Assembly: GCA_017480395.1 (NCBI GenBank) | Contig: JAFVAS010000176.1 | Span: forward strand, 1 to 8,866 | From: Oscillospiraceae bacterium | Lineage (GTDB): Bacteria > Bacillota > Clostridia > Oscillospirales > Oscillospiraceae | Direction of reading: 5' to 3' | Length of the DNA stretch: 8,866 bases | In this document: positions 6,387 through 8,866 of the stretch, piece after piece | How the letters are laid out: each line of letters starts with the position of its first letter | How positions within the stretch are numbered: the stretch's first letter is position 1 | Made by a program: the position numbers and the translations under genes | The notes under the pieces: model-generated | The model's input: the letters and a program-made list of their open reading frames with translations, nothing else | Told to the model about the DNA's origin: nothing | Databases searched by the model: none

Positions 6387-6427
6387 GAAAAATGTTCGGT
6401 TTGGTTGCGCGGGGGCGGAATCGGCGA

Positions 6428-7387
6428 TCAGAAATTGAAGTAGGGGAAGGAGGGGATGTGCTGATTCATGGAGCTGAACTTGTTCAGGCTGTTGAAGTAG
6501 ACCCGGAAGTGGTCGATCTTGCCCTGGCGGTCCAGGTGGACGATCTGGAGCTCCCGCTGGATGTAGTGGCCCTCCCGGTTGCTCCAGGTGGTCTTGCCGT
6601 AGCCGTAGCTCTCCACGACGATGACGTTGGGATCGACGGACTGGTAGAAGGGGGCCGGGTCCATGACGTTCCACTCCGGCACCGAGCGGAACATCCAGTC
6701 GGTCTGGGCGTCAAAGGTCTCCGGGGGCCAGTCCACCAGCATGTCCCGGGGGGCGAAGGGGGTGACCATCACCACGTTGTGGGCGTAAATGGGCTCCGGG
6801 TCGTCGTCGTGGCCGTTGATGGGGTCGGCGAAATTGGCGATGGCCCGCTTGGCGTTCTCCTCCGGGGTGAAGTGGGAGACCTGATCCGCCCCCATGCGGA
6901 CGCAGGGCACGTCGGAGTTGAGATCCATCAGGTAGTTGAAGTTGGGCAGGATGATGCCCACCGCGTCATAGAAGCTGATGGGGTTGCCGTAGTCCCGCAG
7001 GGACTGGATCCTGCCGTCCTTGACGATGATGCGGGCGGCGAACTCGCAGACGAACCGGCCCTCCCGCTTGGCCCAGAAGACGTCCCCTTCCACGTTGCGG
7101 ATGGTCCAGAAGACGTCGGGGTCGGTGGTGGGGATGATGACGGGGGCTTTTGTCAGGCGGTGGGAGCGCACCGTCTCCCGCAGCCAGAAGCGCAGGGCCT
7201 GGAACTCGAAGGGGATCATGTGCTGGAGCATCCCGAAGGGGGCGTGGGGCAGCTCCACCTCGATGTCGGGGGCGAAGAGGTCGTCCTGCTCGGGACGCCA
7301 GAATTCGGTGGTCAAAAACCGCTCCACCACCCGGTACTGGGGGGTGACGGTCACGCGCTCCACCGGGGGAAAATCAAAGCTGCTCAT
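6428..7387 (-). CDS. Tandem PhzA/PhzB-like (SnoaL/NTF2-fold) protein
   Basis: A 319-residue soluble protein made of two related halves. The second half (about 174-319) resembles phenazine proteins PhzA/PhzB: PEWNVMDPAPFYQSVDPNVIVVE (237-259), REGHYIQRELQIVH (271-284), GKIDHFRVYFNS (289-300). The first half (about 9-150) repeats the pattern: DPDVFWTI (89-96), REGRFVCEFAARIIV (108-122), DGRIQSLRDYGNP (124-136). One such domain is the usual chain length (about 160 residues) and forms dimers, so this may be a single-chain pseudo-dimer (inference). The REFMNP-type motif of PhzB is altered to RDYGNP and RVYFNS. No phenazine genes are nearby; substrate and reaction are unknown. The start is the ATG with AGGAGG 7 bases upstream; a TTG two codons earlier is too close to that site. 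No signal peptide is seen, and the gene appears to be a single transcription unit. Confidence 0.8.
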   Translation of the reverse strand: MSSFDFPPVERVTVTPQYRVVERFLTTEFWRPEQDDLFAPDIEVELPHAPFGMLQHMIPFEFQALRFWLRETVRSHRLTKAPVIIPTTDPDVFWTIRNVEGDVFWAKREGRFVCEFAARIIVKDGRIQSLRDYGNPISFYDAVGIILPNFNYLMDLNSDVPCVRMGADQVSHFTPEENAKRAIANFADPINGHDDDPEPIYAHNVVMVTPFAPRDMLVDWPPETFDAQTDWMFRSVPEWNVMDPAPFYQSVDPNVIVVESYGYGKTTWSNREGHYIQRELQIVHLDRQGKIDHFRVYFNSLNKFSSMNQHIPSFPYFNF

Positions 7388-7419
7388 GGGCAATCCTCCT
7401 GTATTTCTGGATAGCTATT

Positions 7420-7447
7420 ATTATAAAGGAGAAAAGCGGATTGTGAA
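7420..7447 (-). promoter_or_regulatory. Promoter of the PhzA/B-like gene
   Basis: On the minus strand, TTCACA (7447-7442, one mismatch to TTGACA) and a perfect TATAAT (7425-7420) are 16 bases apart. The predicted start of transcription leaves a leader of about 25 bases that carries AGGAGG. Confidence 0.65.
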
Positions 7448-7491
7448 ATGCTTTTTTTGCCGGGGGTGTGGGGGGCGTAATTTATGTAGAT

Positions 7492-7520
7492 TTGACAAAA
7501 GTGGGCGAGGCGTCTTTACT
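7492..7520 (+). promoter_or_regulatory. Promoter of the ABC transporter operon
   Basis: A perfect -35 box TTGACA (7492-7497) and a -10 box TTTACT (7515-7520, four of six matches) are separated by 17 bases. It points away from the PhzA/B-like gene promoter. The resulting leader of about 75 bases contains the hairpin at 7549-7571. Confidence 0.6.
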
Positions 7521-7548
7521 TTAGCATGATACTGTGTTACCATAGCAA

Positions 7549-7571
7549 AGCGCCGGGCAAACCGGCACGCT
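7549..7571 (+). promoter_or_regulatory. Hairpin in the leader of the ABC transporter operon
   Basis: GCCGG (7552-7556) pairs with CCGGC (7562-7566) around a GCAAA loop, and flanking AGC/GCT can extend it past a 2-base bulge. No T tract follows, so it is not a terminator. It could stabilise the mRNA or be part of a regulatory leader; I do not recognise a known class. Confidence 0.4.
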
Positions 7572-7603
7572 GTATTGCGACAGAATATTGGAGGAACATG
7601 AAT

Positions 7604-8431
7604 ATGAAAAAGCTGATCTGCACCCTGCTCTCCCTGGCGATGGTACTCGGCCTGGCCGCCTGCGGCAGCAGCGGCGCGGCCAACAACGCCGCCGACGCCG
7701 CCCCCGCCGCCAGCGCCGCAAACTCCGCCGAGAGCGACCTGGCCTACATCCAGGACAAGGGCACCCTGGTGGTGGGCATCACCGAGTTCGAGCCCATGGA
7801 CTATCAGGACGCCAACGGCAACTGGATCGGGTTCGACGCCGACATGGCCGCCGCCTTCGCCGAGAGCCTGGGCGTCACCGTGGAGTTCCAGATCATCGAC
7901 TGGGACAACAAGGTCTTTGAGCTGGACGGCAAGACCATCGACTGCGTCTGGAACGGCATGACCCTCACCGATGAGGTGAAGGCCGCCATGGAGTGCTCCA
8001 ATCCCTACTTCAACAACGCCCAGGTGGTCATCGTCCCCGCGGACGTGGCCGACCAGTACCAGGACGTGGAGAGCGTCAAGGCGCTCAACTTCGCCGTGGA
8101 GTCCGGCTCCGCCGGACAGGCCGAGGTGGAGGCCCTGAACGCCGCCTATACTGAGGTCGCCGACCAGGCCACCGCCCTGCTGGAGGTCTCCTCCGGCAAC
8201 GCCGAGGCCGCCGTCATCGACTTCCTGATGGCCAAGGCCATGGTGGGCGAGGGCACCAGCTACGCCGGACTGATCGACACCGTCAGCCTCAACAGCGAGG
8301 AGTACGGCGTGGGCTTCCGCAAGGGCAGCGACCTGGCCGCCGCGCTGAACCAGTTCCTGGCCGACAACGCCGACGTCGTCCGCGCCACCGCCGAGACCTA
8401 CGGCATCGCCGACGCGCTGGTGGAGCAGTAA
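7604..8431 (+). CDS. Amino-acid-type ABC transporter substrate-binding lipoprotein
   Basis: A 275-residue family-3 (SBP_bac_3) solute-binding protein that captures a polar amino acid or similar small molecule outside the membrane and hands it to the permease encoded next. The N-terminus is a lipoprotein signal (MKKLICTLLSLAMVLGLAAC) with lipobox LAAC, so Cys20 would be lipidated. An Ala/Asn/Ser-rich linker (about 21-44) follows. The binding domain begins at GTLVVGITEFEPMDY (53-67) and contains GFDADMAAAFAESLGV, CVWNGMTLTDEVK, SNPYF, VESGSAGQAEVEAL and Asp206 in AAVIDFLMAKAM. The Arg expected in the T-x-x-R motif, which binds the ligand carboxylate, is Val125. Two ATGs are possible: the one at 7604 is 9 bases from GGAGG, the one at 7598 only 3, so 7604 is preferred. 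The ligand is not predictable with confidence. Confidence 0.92.
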   Translation: MKKLICTLLSLAMVLGLAACGSSGAANNAADAAPAASAANSAESDLAYIQDKGTLVVGITEFEPMDYQDANGNWIGFDADMAAAFAESLGVTVEFQIIDWDNKVFELDGKTIDCVWNGMTLTDEVKAAMECSNPYFNNAQVVIVPADVADQYQDVESVKALNFAVESGSAGQAEVEALNAAYTEVADQATALLEVSSGNAEAAVIDFLMAKAMVGEGTSYAGLIDTVSLNSEEYGVGFRKGSDLAAALNQFLADNADVVRATAETYGIADALVEQ

Positions 8432-8448
8432 GAGAAATCAACGACGCT

Positions 8449-8483
8449 GGCCCCGTCCCGCTCGCTCTGAACGGGGCGGGGCC
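8449..8483 (+). promoter_or_regulatory. Intercistronic hairpin between binding-protein and permease genes
   Basis: An 11-base-pair stem, GGCCCCGTCCC / GGGGCGGGGCC (one G-T wobble), encloses a 13-base loop. It begins 18 bases after the lipoprotein stop and ends 24 bases before the permease ATG. There is no T tract, so it should only partly stop transcription. Such hairpins commonly protect the upstream message, keeping the binding protein more abundant than the permease. Confidence 0.7.
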
Positions 8484-8507
8484 CGTCCGCTTTGAGAGGG
8501 GAAACAA

Positions 8508-8866
8508 ATGCTGTCAACTGTCATCGGGGCGCTGAACGTCGGCTTTTTGCAGACGCTCAAGCTCTTTGTGGTCACGCTTCTGGGGGCGCTGCCCCTGGGC
8601 CTGGTCATCTCCTTCGGCTCCATGAGCCGCTTCCGGCCCCTGCGCTGGCTGACCCGGACGGTGGTCTGGGTCATCCGGGGCACGCCGCTGATGCTCCAGC
8701 TCATCGTGCTGTTCTACATCCCGGGCTACCTGCTTGAGGGGGGCAGCCCCTGGCCCACCGGGGAGACGGGGCGCTTTATGGCCTCCGCCATCGCCTTCAT
8801 CATCAACTACTCCTGCTATTTTTCGGAGATCTATCGGGGCGGTATCCAGGGCATCCCGGTGGGCCA
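8508..8866 (+). CDS. Amino-acid ABC transporter permease, N-terminal part (partial)
   Basis: The first 119 codons of a HisM/GlnP-family inner-membrane permease; the rest lies past the right edge. The N-terminus LNVGFLQTLKLFVVTLLGALPLGLVISF (9-36) is the first membrane helix with the typical G-x-x-x-T-L pattern. It is followed by RTVVWVIRGTPLMLQLIVLFY, the family's hallmark RGTP motif, and a third helix. The EAA loop that contacts the ATPase begins at EIYRGGIQGIPVG, where the window ends. GAGAGGGG lies 6 bases upstream of the ATG. With the binding protein upstream and presumably an ATPase gene downstream, this is a standard three-gene polar amino acid importer operon. Confidence 0.94.
   Translation, partial: MLSTVIGALNVGFLQTLKLFVVTLLGALPLGLVISFGSMSRFRPLRWLTRTVVWVIRGTPLMLQLIVLFYIPGYLLEGGSPWPTGETGRFMASAIAFIINYSCYFSEIYRGGIQGIPVG

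Noticed and set aside
6308..7414. Long open plus-strand frame opposite the PhzA/B-like gene
   Set aside because: It is an antisense shadow: G/V/D/H-rich, no ribosome site, crosses the terminator and promoter of the minus-strand genes, and has no domain.
7432..7458. Terminator-like AAAAGC/GCTTTT stem with T tract on the plus strand
   Set aside because: No plus-strand gene ends upstream; the nearest plus-strand transcription starts downstream of it. The stem is AT-rich and coincides with the -35 to -10 region of the minus-strand promoter.

Overview
The window reads as chromosomal DNA from a GC-rich, anaerobic, Gram-positive Firmicute, most likely a gut Clostridia of the Oscillospiraceae type. 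This is inferred from gene content and style: strong GGAGG ribosome sites, a class-3 solute-binding lipoprotein, a DUF421/DUF4363 pair, an Amidase_6 protein and an XRE-AbrB regulator. It was not tested by any search. There are no RNA genes, insertion sequences, prophage parts or CRISPR arrays.

Layout. Positions 1-1388 (minus strand) hold the start of carB (cut by the window edge), the whole of carA, and a structured leader with its promoter. This operon makes carbamoyl phosphate for pyrimidines and arginine. Positions 1512-2569 (plus) hold a translationally coupled DUF421 membrane protein and DUF4363 protein. Positions 2577-3059 (minus) encode a small Amidase_6 cysteine hydrolase. It diverges from a type-B carboxylesterase at 3164-4735 (plus), which has a clear promoter. 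A perfect hairpin at 4743-4770 separates the esterase from a minus-strand pair: a membrane acyltransferase (5188-6294) followed by an overlapping XRE-AbrB regulator (4773-5198). Upstream of these, 6428-7387 (minus) encodes a protein built from two PhzA/PhzB-like (NTF2-fold) halves. From 7492 to the right edge (plus) lies an amino-acid-type ABC importer operon: promoter, leader, substrate-binding lipoprotein, intercistronic hairpin and the start of the permease gene.

The genes are mostly short, independent units, and I see no defence island or biosynthetic cluster tying them together. The points most worth a second look are three. The carAB leader has two competing hairpins and a tiny reading frame running through the terminator. 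The PhzA/B-like protein is a tandem duplication. The acyltransferase promoter is built into the terminator of the gene before it. Family assignments rest on recognised motifs and were not confirmed by database searches.
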